From: Burkholderiales bacterium | GTDB taxonomy: Bacteria; Pseudomonadota; Gammaproteobacteria; Burkholderiales; Burkholderiaceae_C | Direction: 5' to 3' | Length of the DNA: 64,000 nucleotides | Assembly: GCA_030604135.1 (NCBI GenBank) | Contig: JAUVWL010000002.1 | Coordinates: forward strand, 62,001-126,000 | Shown: positions 27,050 to 36,452 of the stretch, in pieces | Numbering within the stretch: the stretch's first letter is position 1 | Layout: each line of letters starts with the position of its first letter | Translations under genes and position numbers: made by a program | The notes under the pieces: model-generated | What the model saw: the letters and a program-made list of their open reading frames with translations, nothing else | What the model was told of the DNA's origin: nothing | Database searches by the model: none

Positions 27050-28741
27050 ATGAGCAAAGTCGCCGCCGATCGCCTGGCGCTGCAGTGCCTGTACCGCTGG
27101 GAGAAAACCGCACCCGACCGCGTCACCCTCACCCAGCCCATGGGCGGTGGGGTTGTCAAGGACTTCACCTGGGCGCAGGTGGCCGATCAGGCGCGCCGCA
27201 TGGCCCAGCACCTGCAGTCCCAGGGCTGGGAGCCGGGCTCCAAAGTGGCCATTCTGTCCAAGAACTGCGCCTGGTGGCTGATGAGCGATCTGGCGATCTG
27301 GATGGCCGGGTACGTGTCGGTGCCCCTGTACCCGACGCTGGCGCCCGAAACCATCCGGCAAATCCTGGAACACAGCGAATCCAAGGCCTGCTTTGTCGGC
27401 AAACTCGATGGCTGGGAAGGCATGAAACCTGGCGTGCCACCCGGCATGCCCTGCATCAGCTACCCGCTCTCGCCCGACGATGCCATTCGTTCGTACGAAG
27501 GCTGGGATGCCATCTGCGCCCGTACCCAGCCCTTGCAGGGTGCCCCCGTGCGCGACGAAGCCGAACTGGCCACCCTGATCTACACGTCGGGCACCACCGG
27601 TATGCCCAAGGGCGTCATGCACAGCTTCGGCAACTTTGCCTGGGCACTCGAGATGGGTCTCAAACGGATTCCCATGTCGTCTGATGACCGAATGCTGTCC
27701 TACCTTCCGCTGGCCCATGTGGTCGAACGCATGCTGGTCGAACACGGCTGGCTGCACACCGGCATGCACCTGTACTTCGCCGAGTCGCTGGACACCTTTG
27801 CAGCCGATCTGCAACGGGCGCGCCCCACCATCTTCTTTTCCGTGCCACGACTGTGGGTCAAATTCCAGCAGGGCGTGCACCACAAGATGCCACCGGCCAA
27901 GCTCAACCGGCTGCTGGGCATTCCCATCCTGGGCGGCATCGTGCGGCGCAAGGTGCTCAAGGCGCTGGGGCTGGATGTCTGCAAGTTTGCAGCCGGTGGC
28001 GCCGCCCCGATGCCCATGGCCCTGCTGGAGTGGTACAGCAAACTGGGGCTGCACATCAACGAAGGCTACGGCATGACCGAAAACCTGGCCCTCTCCCACA
28101 TCACCGAACCCGGCAAGAACCAGCAGGGCACGGTCGGGCCCGCGTACGAGGGCGTGGAGCACCGCATCGACCCGCAAACCGGCGAAATCCAGATGCGAAG
28201 CCAGGCCCTGATGCTGGGCTATTACAAGGAACCCGAAAAATCGGCCGAGGCCTTCACCGCCGATGGCTGGTTGCGCACCGGCGACAAGGGCAGTATCGAT
28301 GCCCAGGGGTTGCTGCGCATCACCGGCCGGGTCAAGGATCTGTTCAAGACCGGCAAAGGCAAATATGTGGCGCCGGCACCCATTGAAGACCGGCTGGTAA
28401 TGCATGAGGCGGTGGAGGCCTGTGTGGTTACCGGGGCCAACCTGGGGCAACCCCTGGGCATCGTGATGCTCAATGCCGAGTTTGTGACCCGTGCAGCGCA
28501 ACCCGACGGGCGCAGCGCGATCGAGCAGTCCCTGGCAGGACACCTCAAAGACATCAATGCCACCCTCGACCCCCATGAGCGATTGCAATGTGTGGTGGTG
28601 GTCACCACCGCCTGGACCGTGGACAACGATGTGATCACGCCCACGTTCAAAGTCAAACGCAACCGCATCGAAGAGCTGTACGCCAACCACTATGAAGAAT
28701 GGGAAAACACCGGCCAACGTGTGATCTGGCAAAAAGACTGA
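27050..28741 (+). CDS. Long-chain acyl-CoA synthetase (AMP-forming)
   Basis: This 563-residue adenylate-forming ligase activates fatty acids to acyl-CoA. The P-loop-like motif TLIYTSGTTGMPKG is near residue 180, and GYGMTENLALSH is the adenine/AMP-binding block. GRVKDLFKTGKGKYVAPAPIED lies in the C-terminal domain, a pattern typical of the long-chain, peroxisomal-like FACS branch. The start at ATG 27050 has GGAG at the right distance. A TetR-like palindrome precedes it, which suggests control by a fatty-acid-responsive repressor. A bidirectional terminator separates it from H-NS. Confidence 0.9.
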   Translation: MSKVAADRLALQCLYRWEKTAPDRVTLTQPMGGGVVKDFTWAQVADQARRMAQHLQSQGWEPGSKVAILSKNCAWWLMSDLAIWMAGYVSVPLYPTLAPETIRQILEHSESKACFVGKLDGWEGMKPGVPPGMPCISYPLSPDDAIRSYEGWDAICARTQPLQGAPVRDEAELATLIYTSGTTGMPKGVMHSFGNFAWALEMGLKRIPMSSDDRMLSYLPLAHVVERMLVEHGWLHTGMHLYFAESLDTFAADLQRARPTIFFSVPRLWVKFQQGVHHKMPPAKLNRLLGIPILGGIVRRKVLKALGLDVCKFAAGGAAPMPMALLEWYSKLGLHINEGYGMTENLALSHITEPGKNQQGTVGPAYEGVEHRIDPQTGEIQMRSQALMLGYYKEPEKSAEAFTADGWLRTGDKGSIDAQGLLRITGRVKDLFKTGKGKYVAPAPIEDRLVMHEAVEACVVTGANLGQPLGIVMLNAEFVTRAAQPDGRSAIEQSLAGHLKDINATLDPHERLQCVVVVTTAWTVDNDVITPTFKVKRNRIEELYANHYEEWENTGQRVIWQKD

Positions 28742-28797
28742 ACGCGGGCATGCCCGGGTTCACCCTGAAACCCGGATGCCTGCAATGAAGCAGGCAA

Positions 28798-28827
28798 CAA
28801 AAAACCCGCCGACGGCGGGCTTTTTTT
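28798..28827. terminator. Bidirectional rho-independent terminator
   Basis: CCCGCC and GGCGGG form a stem around GAC, flanked on the left by seven A and on the right by seven T residues. It can end transcription from both the acyl-CoA synthetase gene (plus) and the hns-like gene (minus), which stops 14 bases away. Confidence 0.93.
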
Positions 28828-28840
28828 GGGCCTGAACCGT

Positions 28841-29143
28841 TCAGATGCGGAAATCTTCGATGCTCTTGCCGGCAGCCAGCGCATCACGCACCCATTGCGG
28901 CTTGCGGCCCGGGCCGCCTGCCCACAGTTCGCCGTTGGGGCCACGGTATTTGGCCGGCGCCGAAGATTTCGATTTGCCTGCCTTGCGCGCAGAGGCACCA
29001 CCCAGGTCTGCGACCGTGATACCGTACTGTTTCATTTTTGCCTTGATGTCGGCGATCACTTCGGAAAGCTCGTTCTTGCGCGCCTGCTCGGCCTGGGCCA
29101 TCAATGCCTGGGCCTGCGCCATCAGTTCGGAATATGTTGCCAT
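28841..29143 (-). CDS. hns: H-NS family nucleoid-associated protein
   Basis: This 100-residue protein has the short betaproteobacterial H-NS layout. An N-terminal oligomerisation helix spans about residues 5-45 (ELMAQAQALMAQAEQARKNE region), then comes a basic linker KAGKSKSSAPAK, and a C-terminal DNA-binding core with KYRGPNGELWAGGPGRKPQW and the end SIEDF. It binds AT-rich DNA and silences foreign genes. I chose ATG 29143; an upstream ATG would add 15 polar residues unlike the family. It is transcribed toward the bidirectional terminator and downstream of rluC on the same strand. Confidence 0.93.
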   Translation of the reverse strand: MATYSELMAQAQALMAQAEQARKNELSEVIADIKAKMKQYGITVADLGGASARKAGKSKSSAPAKYRGPNGELWAGGPGRKPQWVRDALAAGKSIEDFRI

Positions 29144-29209
29144 GAATGTCACCTGATAGTATTGGATTTCGGTCTGGTTGTACTGCATCCCAACGATGCA
29201 CCCTCCATT

Positions 29210-30205
29210 TTAATCCGGATTCCATCCGTCGGGCAGCCATTGGCGCAATTCTTCCGGCAATTCAGACTGCAACAGCATGCTTTCATGCGTCACCGGGTGT
29301 TTCAGTTTCAATCGCCAGGCATGCAGAAACATGCGGCGCAATCCGGCCCGGGCCAATTGGCGATTCATTTCGAAATCGCCGTATTTGTCGTCGCCCGCAA
29401 TCACATGGCCAGCGTGGGCCAGATGGACGCGAATCTGGTGTGTACGACCGGTCTTGATGGTCACCTCCAGAAGACTCAGACCTTCCGGGCAGAACGGGGC
29501 CAGCGCCACAGGCCCTGGCACATGCCCGGCCACCCGCACCAGACTGACCGAGGGCATGCCATCGGGGTCGTCTCGGGTGGTCACCTTCACACGCCGTTCG
29601 CCATCGGGCAGCAGGTACTTGTGCAAAGGCTGATCCAGCACCTTCAGACGGGCGGGCCAGCGCCCCTTCACCAGCGCCAGATAGGTCTTGCCGGTCTGCC
29701 GTTCGCGGAACTGGTCCTGCAAGGCCTTGAGCGCGCTGCGCTTCTTGGCCACAAGCAACAGGCCGCTGGTGTCCCGGTCCAACCGGTGCACCAGTTCCAG
29801 CAGGCGCGCCTGGGGCCGCGCCTGCCGCAGCTGCTCGATGACACCGAAACTCACCCCGCTGCCACCATGCACCGCGACACCGGCGGGCTTGTCGATGGCC
29901 AGAAACGCGTCGTCCTCGTACAGCACGGGAAAATCCCGTGCGGGGGCTGGGTGCGCCGCCTTGTCCTCGGCCCGTTCGGACAAGCGGATGGGAGGAATGC
30001 GCAGCACATCGCCGGCGACCACCCGGTCCTCGGCGCCGACCCGGCCTTTGTTGCGCCGGACTTCACCCGAACGGATGATCCGGTAGATGTGACTTTTGGG
30101 GACACCCTTGAGGTGTCGCACGAGGAAGTTGTCCAGGCGCTGGCCGGTCGACTCCTCGTCGACCGTGATGTGACGGACGGCCGCTGGCGGGATCTGGCTG
30201 GACAT
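29210..30205 (-). CDS. rluC: 23S rRNA pseudouridine synthase, RluC/D family
   Basis: This 331-residue enzyme modifies uridines of 23S rRNA. An S4-like RNA-binding segment (QRLDNFLVRHLKGVPKSHIYRIIRSGEVRRNKGRV region) covers about residues 17-60. The catalytic motif VHRLDRDTSGLLLVAKK contains the active Asp. The C-terminal KTGRTHQIRVHLAHAGH block is typical. The gene is divergent from rne, the conserved rluC-rne arrangement, which supports RluC rather than RluD. Confidence 0.94.
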   Translation of the reverse strand: MSSQIPPAAVRHITVDEESTGQRLDNFLVRHLKGVPKSHIYRIIRSGEVRRNKGRVGAEDRVVAGDVLRIPPIRLSERAEDKAAHPAPARDFPVLYEDDAFLAIDKPAGVAVHGGSGVSFGVIEQLRQARPQARLLELVHRLDRDTSGLLLVAKKRSALKALQDQFRERQTGKTYLALVKGRWPARLKVLDQPLHKYLLPDGERRVKVTTRDDPDGMPSVSLVRVAGHVPGPVALAPFCPEGLSLLEVTIKTGRTHQIRVHLAHAGHVIAGDDKYGDFEMNRQLARAGLRRMFLHAWRLKLKHPVTHESMLLQSELPEELRQWLPDGWNPD

Positions 30206-30802
30206 GGGTGCAAAAGAAGGGCACCACGCCGACGGCGACCCGTCTTATAATGGGTCACGCCAGTCGTGGGCGATAAGTGTTTGATTTGTCTTGAGTTTAA
30301 GGCAGCCCACCCAGCACCGGGACCGAAAGCCCGGCTGATGTCCCCCGACCGGCCAAGAGCTGCCACCCGCAGCACCCGTTCCCGTCAGCCATCAGACGCC
30401 CGTTCCGGCGGTCTGCTTGCACACGCTGGATCGGTCGACGCGGCGGGAGAGCTTGCCCAGGAACCCTGCGAACCCGACTGACGGAATACCCCCCACGGTC
30501 AGCCCCCACAAGGCGGCTGACCGAGAACGAAGCGAGACCGGAGAGACACCGGCCGGAGCCTGTCGACGACGACGATCCGCCCCCTGCCTGCCCCGGTCAG
30601 ACAACGTTCAGCGCCTACGCCCTGACCCGGCATTTCGATGTGGCACCAAGTGCCCGGCCCCTGTGGCCCCGAATGCCCGGACAACGGCTCTCCGGCAATT
30701 CCCACCCCCGTTCGCTGTTTCCCGCAGGCTCGCGGCATGGAGCTTCCCCGCCCTGTTCCGGGCGGGCGGGGCTGTGTGTGTCTGAACGAAGGAAAACGCG
30801 AC
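30206..30802 (+). promoter_or_regulatory. Long structured rne leader and rluC/rne divergent promoter region
   Basis: This 597-base stretch has no gene I can support. It contains a plus-strand TATAAT at 30246-30251 without a good -35, and several hairpins expected in an RNA leader. GGTCAGCC at 30497-30504 pairs with GGCTGACC at 30515-30522, and CCCGCCC at 30747-30753 pairs with GGGCGGG at 30760-30766, just before the start codon. In enteric bacteria the long 5' leader of rne mediates feedback control by RNase E itself. A similar role here is inferred from position, length and hairpin content. Confidence 0.55.
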
Positions 30803-33688
30803 ATGAAACGCATGCTGATCAACGCCACGCAGGCCGAAGAGCGCCGCCTGGCCATCGTCGACGGGCAGAAGCTGCTCGACTACGAGATCGAAATCGAAGG
30901 GCGCGAACAGCGCAAGGGCAACATCTACAAGGCCGTCGTGACCCGGGTCGAGCCCTCGCTCGAAGCCTGTTTCGTCGACTACGGCGAAGAACGGCACGGG
31001 TTTCTGCCATTCAAGGAGATTTCCAAGCAGTACTTCCAGGGCAACGTCTCGCCTTCTCAGGCACGCATCAACGACGTCATCAAGGAAGGCCATGAACTCT
31101 TGGTCCAGGTCGAGAAGGAAGAGCGCGGCAACAAGGGAGCCGCGCTGACCACGTTCATCAGTCTGGCCGGCCGCTATGTGGTCCTGATGCCCAACAACCC
31201 CCGTGGCGGCGGCGTCAGCCGGCGCATCGAAGGCGAGGATCGTGCCGAACTCAAGGCCGCACTCGACCAGCTCGAATACCCCAACGGCATGAGCATCATT
31301 GCCCGCACTGCGGGCATCGGTCGCGACGCCGCCGAGCTGCAGTGGGATCTGAACTACCTGCTCAAGCTGTGGAACGCCATTGACGGCGCTGCCAAGGGGG
31401 GCAAAGGCGCCTTCCTGATCTACCAGGAATCGAGCCTGGTGATCCGCGCCATCCGCGACTACTTCAACAGCGACATCGGCGAGATCCTGATCGACACCGA
31501 CGACATCTACGAACAGGCTCACCAATTCATGAGCCACGTGATGCCGGAGCACGAGCGCCGGGTCAAGCGCTACCGCGACGACGCCCCGCTGTTCAGCCGC
31601 TTCCAGATCGAACACCAGATCGAGACCGCCTACAGCCGCATCGTGCAACTGCCCAGTGGTGGTGCCATCGTGATCGACCAGACCGAGGCGCTGGTGGCGG
31701 TCGACGTGAACTCCGCCCGCGCCATCAAGGGAGGCGACATCGAGGAAACCGCGACCCGCACCAACCTGGAAGCCGCCGACGAGGTGGCCCGCCAGGCGCG
31801 CCTGCGCGATCTCGGTGGCCTGATCGTCATCGACTTCATCGACATGGACGAGTCGAAGAACCGCCGCGAAGTCGAGAACCGCCTGCGCGACGCGCTGCGC
31901 CAGGACCGCGCCCGCGTGCAGTTCGGCTCCATCAGCAAGTTCGGCCTGCTGGAAATGAGCCGCCAGCGACTCAAGCCGATGCTCAGCGAGGGCGCCTCCA
32001 TCCCCTGCCCGCGCTGCGGTGGCTCCGGCCACATCCGCGACACCGAAAGCTCGGCACTGCAGATTCTGCGCGTGATCCAGGAAGAGTCGCTCAAGGACAG
32101 CACGGCCGCCGTGCTGGTGCAGGTGCCGGTCGAGGTGGCCAGCTTCCTGCTCAACGAGAAGCGAACCGAGATCACCAAAATCGAACTCAAGCAGCGCATC
32201 AACGTGCTGCTGGTGCCCAACAAGTCGCTGGACACGCCCAACTACAAGCTCGAGCGCCTCAAGCACGACGACGCACGCCTGGACAACCTCGACTCCAGCT
32301 ATAAGCTGGCCGAAGAGGTCGACGATGTCGCCAGCTTCACCCGCCGCAGCCAGGAGCGGACAAACAGGCAGGAACCCGTGATCAAGGGTGTGCTGCCCGA
32401 CGGTCCGGCCCCGGTCGCCGCCCCCAAACCAGAGCCCGTTGCGGCAGCACCGGTGGTTTCAGCTCCCCCTGCTGCGGCATTGAAGCCTGCGGCACCGACA
32501 CCGGCCGAGACTGGCTTCTTCGCCTGGCTCAAAGGCCTGTTCGGCATGGGCAGTCCCGCACCCACACCGGCACCGGCCAGCAACGTCGGTCCGATCGAAA
32601 AGCCAGCCGAGGCCAAAGCGCGCTCAGAGCGACAGGAGGGCCGCCGCGATGGGCGCGATGGGCGCGATGGGCGCGGCGGACGCGGCGGACGCGGCGGCAA
32701 CGACCAGCGCCGGGGCCAGGGCGAAGCCCGGGAAGGGACTGGTCGGCAGAACCGGGGTGAGGGCCGAGGCGAGGTCCGTGGGGAAGCCCAAGGTCGCCAG
32801 GAGGTCCGTTCAGAGGGCCGCACAGACGGGCGCTCGGGCGAAGCGCGCCGCAACGAGCGCACAGACAACCGCAACCAGGGCCAACGCCGCCCCCGGGAAG
32901 CCCAGGGCAACGACGCAGCGACCCTGGCACTTTCGGACGCGCAAACCGGCGAGCGTCCGGTCAGTGAGGACAGCGATTCTTCCGTGCGCCGTGAGCGTCG
33001 CGGCCGAGGTGATGGCCGCCGCCGCCAGGAGTCCAACGACGCAACGGGCGCTGCGGCCACGGTCGACGCGCCGATCAGCGCTGGTGATCAGCTCGAGTCC
33101 GGACAGCTCGGTGACCAGACGCCAGAGGCCACAGCCGACGCCGCACCCCGTGCACAGCGCGAACGCCGCAGCCGCGACCGCTACGGTCGTGATCGCCGCG
33201 AACGCGCAGCACAGCCTGCCACCGAAGCGCCAGTGACAGCCGAAGGCATCCCGGCAGAAACCGAGGAAGCCGAGGAGGCGCCGGCGCGCGCGAGCTACTT
33301 CACCATGCCGGTGGCCACCGAAGTGGTGCCGGACACCAGCACGCCCGCTGCGATCCCGACCGAACCGGTGCTGCGAACCGAGACGCCGGCACCTGTCGCA
33401 GCGCCGGTGGTGGCGGTCGACCGTCCGGCAGGCCTGCCGAAAGTGGCCAGCTACACGCTGTCCATCGCCGAGCTGGAACAGGTGGCGCGCGACAGCGGCC
33501 TTGAGTGGGTCAACTCCGATGCGGGCAAAGTCGCAGCTGTTCAGGCGGCGATTGCGGCCGAGCCACGCCCCATCCATGTGCCGCGCGAGCCCAAGCCGGT
33601 GGTGGTGCCAGACGAGGGCCCTCTGGTGCTGGTCGAGACGCGCAAGGATCTGCGCCAGGTCACCCTGCCCTTCGAACAGCAGAACTGA
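30803..33688 (+). CDS. rne: Ribonuclease E
   Basis: RNase E starts decay of most mRNAs and processes rRNA and tRNA. The roughly 961-residue protein has an S1 domain (about 35-120), the catalytic DNase-I-like region with [14 protein letters not shown] and IVIDFIDM, which carry the magnesium aspartates, and the zinc-link [10 protein letters not shown] long low-complexity C-terminal half follows from about residue 550, rich in Arg, Gly, Glu and Pro. It includes repeats of RDG and RGG, and probably acts as the degradosome scaffold and RNA-binding part. The ATG at 30803 has AAGGA before it; an earlier in-frame start lies in the leader. It is followed by a terminator. Confidence 0.97.
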   Translation: MKRMLINATQAEERRLAIVDGQKLLDYEIEIEGREQRKGNIYKAVVTRVEPSLEACFVDYGEERHGFLPFKEISKQYFQGNVSPSQARINDVIKEGHELLVQVEKEERGNKGAALTTFISLAGRYVVLMPNNPRGGGVSRRIEGEDRAELKAALDQLEYPNGMSIIARTAGIGRDAAELQWDLNYLLKLWNAIDGAAKGGKGAFLIYQESSLVIRAIRDYFNSDIGEILIDTDDIYEQAHQFMSHVMPEHERRVKRYRDDAPLFSRFQIEHQIETAYSRIVQLPSGGAIVIDQTEALVAVDVNSARAIKGGDIEETATRTNLEAADEVARQARLRDLGGLIVIDFIDMDESKNRREVENRLRDALRQDRARVQFGSISKFGLLEMSRQRLKPMLSEGASIPCPRCGGSGHIRDTESSALQILRVIQEESLKDSTAAVLVQVPVEVASFLLNEKRTEITKIELKQRINVLLVPNKSLDTPNYKLERLKHDDARLDNLDSSYKLAEEVDDVASFTRRSQERTNRQEPVIKGVLPDGPAPVAAPKPEPVAAAPVVSAPPAAALKPAAPTPAETGFFAWLKGLFGMGSPAPTPAPASNVGPIEKPAEAKARSERQEGRRDGRDGRDGRGGRGGRGGNDQRRGQGEAREGTGRQNRGEGRGEVRGEAQGRQEVRSEGRTDGRSGEARRNERTDNRNQGQRRPREAQGNDAATLALSDAQTGERPVSEDSDSSVRRERRGRGDGRRRQESNDATGAAATVDAPISAGDQLESGQLGDQTPEATADAAPRAQRERRSRDRYGRDRRERAAQPATEAPVTAEGIPAETEEAEEAPARASYFTMPVATEVVPDTSTPAAIPTEPVLRTETPAPVAAPVVAVDRPAGLPKVASYTLSIAELEQVARDSGLEWVNSDAGKVAAVQAAIAAEPRPIHVPREPKPVVVPDEGPLVLVETRKDLRQVTLPFEQQN
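32645..32698 (+). repeat. Nine-base tandem repeat in the rne C-terminal region
   Basis: Six consecutive 9-base units are present: three of CGCGATGGG and three of CGCGGCGGA/C. They encode Arg-Asp-Gly three times and then Arg-Gly-Gly three times. The repeat keeps the frame and could vary in copy number between strains. It lies in the disordered RNA-binding part. Confidence 0.93.
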
Positions 33689-33733
33689 CGATGTGACACA
33701 GGGCGCGTGGGATCACCCCCGTGCAGATGCAGC

Positions 33734-33764
33734 AAAGCCCGTCAACTGACGGGCTTTTGCTTTT
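33734..33764 (+). terminator. Rho-independent terminator of rne
   Basis: AAAGCCCGTC pairs with GACGGGCTTT around an AACT loop and is followed by a broken T-run (TTTTGCTTTTG). It lies about 45 bases after the rne stop. Confidence 0.88.
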
Positions 33765-33800
33765 GTTCCAGTGTCCTTGGCGCGACGCGCGGCCACACCG

Positions 33801-33967
33801 CTCAGAGGATGAGAGGGAATTGGGCGTGCCCGAAAGGGCACCCCAAAGCGCCGCCGGCAAGGCGCAAAGCACAGCCGTAGCTCGGGCTACGACGCGCATT
33901 TGCAACGCCGCAGGTGGTGGTTTGGGGTGTCAAGGCGGCCATGACCGATTTCCTCTCAGCCTCTCAG
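33801..33967. repeat. Large imperfect inverted-repeat (rod-like) element between rne and hemY
   Basis: The outer arms at 33801-33823 and 33945-33967 match at 19 of 23 positions when one is reversed and complemented. Inside, CACCCCAAA at 33839-33847 pairs perfectly with TTTGGGGTG at 33921-33929. The next bases continue pairing mostly through G-U pairs if read on the plus strand. The apex is a CGTAGC/GCTACG hairpin. The right arm covers the hemY stop codon (33964-33966). No gene is seen inside. It may be a dispersed intergenic repeat or a structured RNA; one copy is in this window. Confidence 0.8.
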
Positions 33968-35307
33968 TCGATCAGCGCTGCCTTCATCCAGGCCTCCTGA
34001 GCCGCTGACTCGTCGCCACGCTCTTGTGCCAGACGGGCCATGGCGCGCCAGGTCCTGCGCAGCAGCACGCGGTCCTGCAGACGGGCCGCGGCCTGACCGA
34101 GCAGCTGGGCCGCCTTGCCCCAGAGCTGGCGTTGCATGCAGGCCTGCCCGGTCAGGTACTGCAGGCTGGCGTTGTCGGGCATCTGGCGCTGTCGCTGCTC
34201 CAGACGGAGCAACCATGCCGCATCGATGTTGGCCAGCGCCTCCTCCAGCACCCGCACCAGACGGGCCTGGGTCGTGTCGTCCAGGGTATCGAATCGATCC
34301 CAGACCGGCTCAAGGCACTGCTGCACCCAGGCATGGGTTTCGTTCACTGGCTGCTGGACAGGCACGGATTCGGACCAGGTTTCACCGGAGGCTTCCTCGC
34401 TGCCCAGCACGAGTGCCCGTTGTGCTGCCGCCAAGGCCAGCTCGGGCATCAGACGTTCGGACTCGTCGAACCCGGACCAGACGTCTCGCAACTGGGACAG
34501 GTCATGGGCCTGCCGCAAAGCGTCCAGCGCCAGCCCACGCACCAGGCTGCGCGACGCCTCAGGGGAAAAAGCTTTGTGCTTGGCCAGCAATCTGGCGGTC
34601 TCCAGCGCCTCGGCACCGGCCCCATCCAGCCGGGCCACCCGCAGCTTCAGGCGCAAAGCCTGGATACGGCGCGCCGCCCCCTGCGGCAAGGCGGCCAGAC
34701 GCTCCCGCGCCAGCACTGGATCTCGGTCTTCTATCGCCCAGCGGACCGCCCTCAGCAAAGCGCCTTCCCCCGCTTCGGGCATCAGTCGCGCCCAGCGAGG
34801 TTGCAGCACATGCGCCAGGTGTTCGTCTCGCAGTGTCCGGTTCTGCAGCGACTGGGCGCTTTCGGCCAACAGAAGGTGCGCCAGCATCTCCATCTGGTCG
34901 CGACGCGGCCAGGGCACCGACGATGTGGACGACGCGATCTGGTCCAGCGCCTGTCGGGCGCTGGCCTGGGCGCGCACGAATCGACCAGCCAGTTGGTGGG
35001 CCAGGGCATCGAGCACCGATGCCACCACCGCGCGCTCCAGTTGCTGGCTGCGCCAGCGCCTGGCCTGGGCAGGCAACTCACGCAAGGCGGCGATGGCCCT
35101 GAGGGCGAGGTACAGCAGGCCAAAACCGAACACCAGCACAAACAGCGCCAGATTGAACGACACGTCGACGCGATGGGGCGGCCAAAACAGCGTCAATGTG
35201 CTCTGGTTGTTGCCCACCAGCAGGGACAGGGCCACCGCCAGGGACGCCAGCCCAAGCAACAGAAACACACCGCGAACCACGCCGGCCTGCCGCGACCGGA
35301 ACATCAT
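33964..35307 (-). CDS. hemY: HemY-type haem-biosynthesis membrane protein with TPR repeats
   Basis: This 447-residue protein has two N-terminal membrane helices (about residues 12-30 and 50-70) and then a long helical TPR-like region. LTLFWPPHRVDVSFNL resembles the HemY N-terminal domain. It is the last gene of hemC-hemD-hemX-hemY. HemY of this kind is distinct from the Bacillus protoporphyrinogen oxidase of the same name; its exact role in haem synthesis is unclear. It overlaps hemX by four bases, and its stop lies within the inverted repeat described at 33801-33967. Confidence 0.9.
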   Translation of the reverse strand: MMFRSRQAGVVRGVFLLLGLASLAVALSLLVGNNQSTLTLFWPPHRVDVSFNLALFVLVFGFGLLYLALRAIAALRELPAQARRWRSQQLERAVVASVLDALAHQLAGRFVRAQASARQALDQIASSTSSVPWPRRDQMEMLAHLLLAESAQSLQNRTLRDEHLAHVLQPRWARLMPEAGEGALLRAVRWAIEDRDPVLARERLAALPQGAARRIQALRLKLRVARLDGAGAEALETARLLAKHKAFSPEASRSLVRGLALDALRQAHDLSQLRDVWSGFDESERLMPELALAAAQRALVLGSEEASGETWSESVPVQQPVNETHAWVQQCLEPVWDRFDTLDDTTQARLVRVLEEALANIDAAWLLRLEQRQRQMPDNASLQYLTGQACMQRQLWGKAAQLLGQAAARLQDRVLLRRTWRAMARLAQERGDESAAQEAWMKAALID

Positions 35308-36452
35308 CGGCCCCCGGCCGCCACCGCCAGAGCGGTCAGCGTTTCATCGGCGCGCGGCAGCTCGTGCCCGGCCAGCTCTTCCTGCAGCCGTGCCATGGTG
35401 CGAGCGGCACTCGACACCGACGCGACGCCGGTATCAAAGTACGCCATCAGGGCTTGCTCCACCGCGGCCATATCGGCACGGGCCGACGCGTTGTGCCTGG
35501 CGAGCAGGCTCAGACGGGCATTCAGCAATTGCAGCTTGAGGTTCTCGCGCAGGAAGAACGCCTGATCGGGCGCGAGCAAAGCGGCTTCGGGTCGATCGAT
35601 CCGGCTGACCCTGAGCAGCTCCTGCCCGCCGCGGGTGATGTCCGCCCAGGCGCGCTGCCGCCACACCGCCCACCAGGCCGACACGCGCGACCAGCCACTG
35701 GCCCCGGCCGGCGACGATTCGACGGTCGGGGCCTGCGCATCGGCCGCAGGCGCCGGCTGCGGGCCATCGGCCAGGGACGTTGCCGCCGGACCCACCCGGT
35801 TCAGCAAGGGCCAGTCATCGACCTGACGCACCAGCTCGTCCAGCATCTGAACCGCAGACGGCACGTCGGCCACCAAGGTGGCCTGGATCCGGTCCAGATC
35901 GCGCGCAATGGCCCGCTGCACCGGGTTCAGGCGAGGCTGGGCCGCACGCGCTATCCGCTGGTCGGCCGCCTGCAATGCCGAAATCAGCGGTTGTGCACTG
36001 CCCGTGAGCTCGGTTTGCTGCTGAGCCAGCCGCAGTGCGGATTCCAGATCCTGAACCAGATGATCATCGCGCGAGCGGGACAGGCTCAGCATCAGCTCCT
36101 CCAGCTGGCTGCGCTGCAGGCTGACCTCGGAGAGGCGCAGCTCGGCGACGCTCAGGCGGGCCTGCAGTTCGGTGACCAGCGCCTCAGCTTCCGAGGCCTT
36201 GTTCCGTGCCTGCGCAGCCTCCACGGCGGTGTCCTGGCTTCGTCGGGCCAGTTCCTGTTGCACCTGCCCCAGTCGCTGCCACAGCATGCCGACCACCAGC
36301 AGGGCAAGCAAGGCCAGCGCCAGCCCAACCCACATCACGCCGCCAGGGCCAGGCCGCTGTGACGAGCCACCAGGCCGCTGATCGGGCTCGGCCGGCAAAA
36401 CCAGTGGCTGAGGCGCGCCCGTGGAAGGTGAGGAGGAATCGGTGGAACTCAT
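35304..36452 (-). CDS. hemX: HemX membrane protein (uroporphyrinogen-III C-methyltransferase-like)
   Basis: This 382-residue protein has a proline-rich N-terminal segment, a single membrane helix (MWVGLALALLALLVVGMLW, about residues 40-58) and a coiled-coil periplasmic part (LARRSQDTAVEAAQARNKASE region). The C-terminal helical domain follows. This is the usual HemX layout in Burkholderiales. It was once annotated as a methyltransferase, but no S-adenosylmethionine site is evident. The ATG at 36452 is in the ATGA overlap with hemD. Its function in haem synthesis is not settled. Confidence 0.9.
   Translation of the reverse strand: MSSTDSSSPSTGAPQPLVLPAEPDQRPGGSSQRPGPGGVMWVGLALALLALLVVGMLWQRLGQVQQELARRSQDTAVEAAQARNKASEAEALVTELQARLSVAELRLSEVSLQRSQLEELMLSLSRSRDDHLVQDLESALRLAQQQTELTGSAQPLISALQAADQRIARAAQPRLNPVQRAIARDLDRIQATLVADVPSAVQMLDELVRQVDDWPLLNRVGPAATSLADGPQPAPAADAQAPTVESSPAGASGWSRVSAWWAVWRQRAWADITRGGQELLRVSRIDRPEAALLAPDQAFFLRENLKLQLLNARLSLLARHNASARADMAAVEQALMAYFDTGVASVSSAARTMARLQEELAGHELPRADETLTALAVAAGGR

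Noticed and set aside
30608-32266. A 552-codon minus-strand open frame opposite rne
   Set aside because: It is an antisense shadow of the conserved catalytic part of RNase E, and there are no ribosome-binding or promoter signals.
32645-32698. CRISPR-like short regular repeats
   Set aside because: The units are 9 bases long, contiguous without spacers and in frame within rne, so this is a coding tandem repeat.
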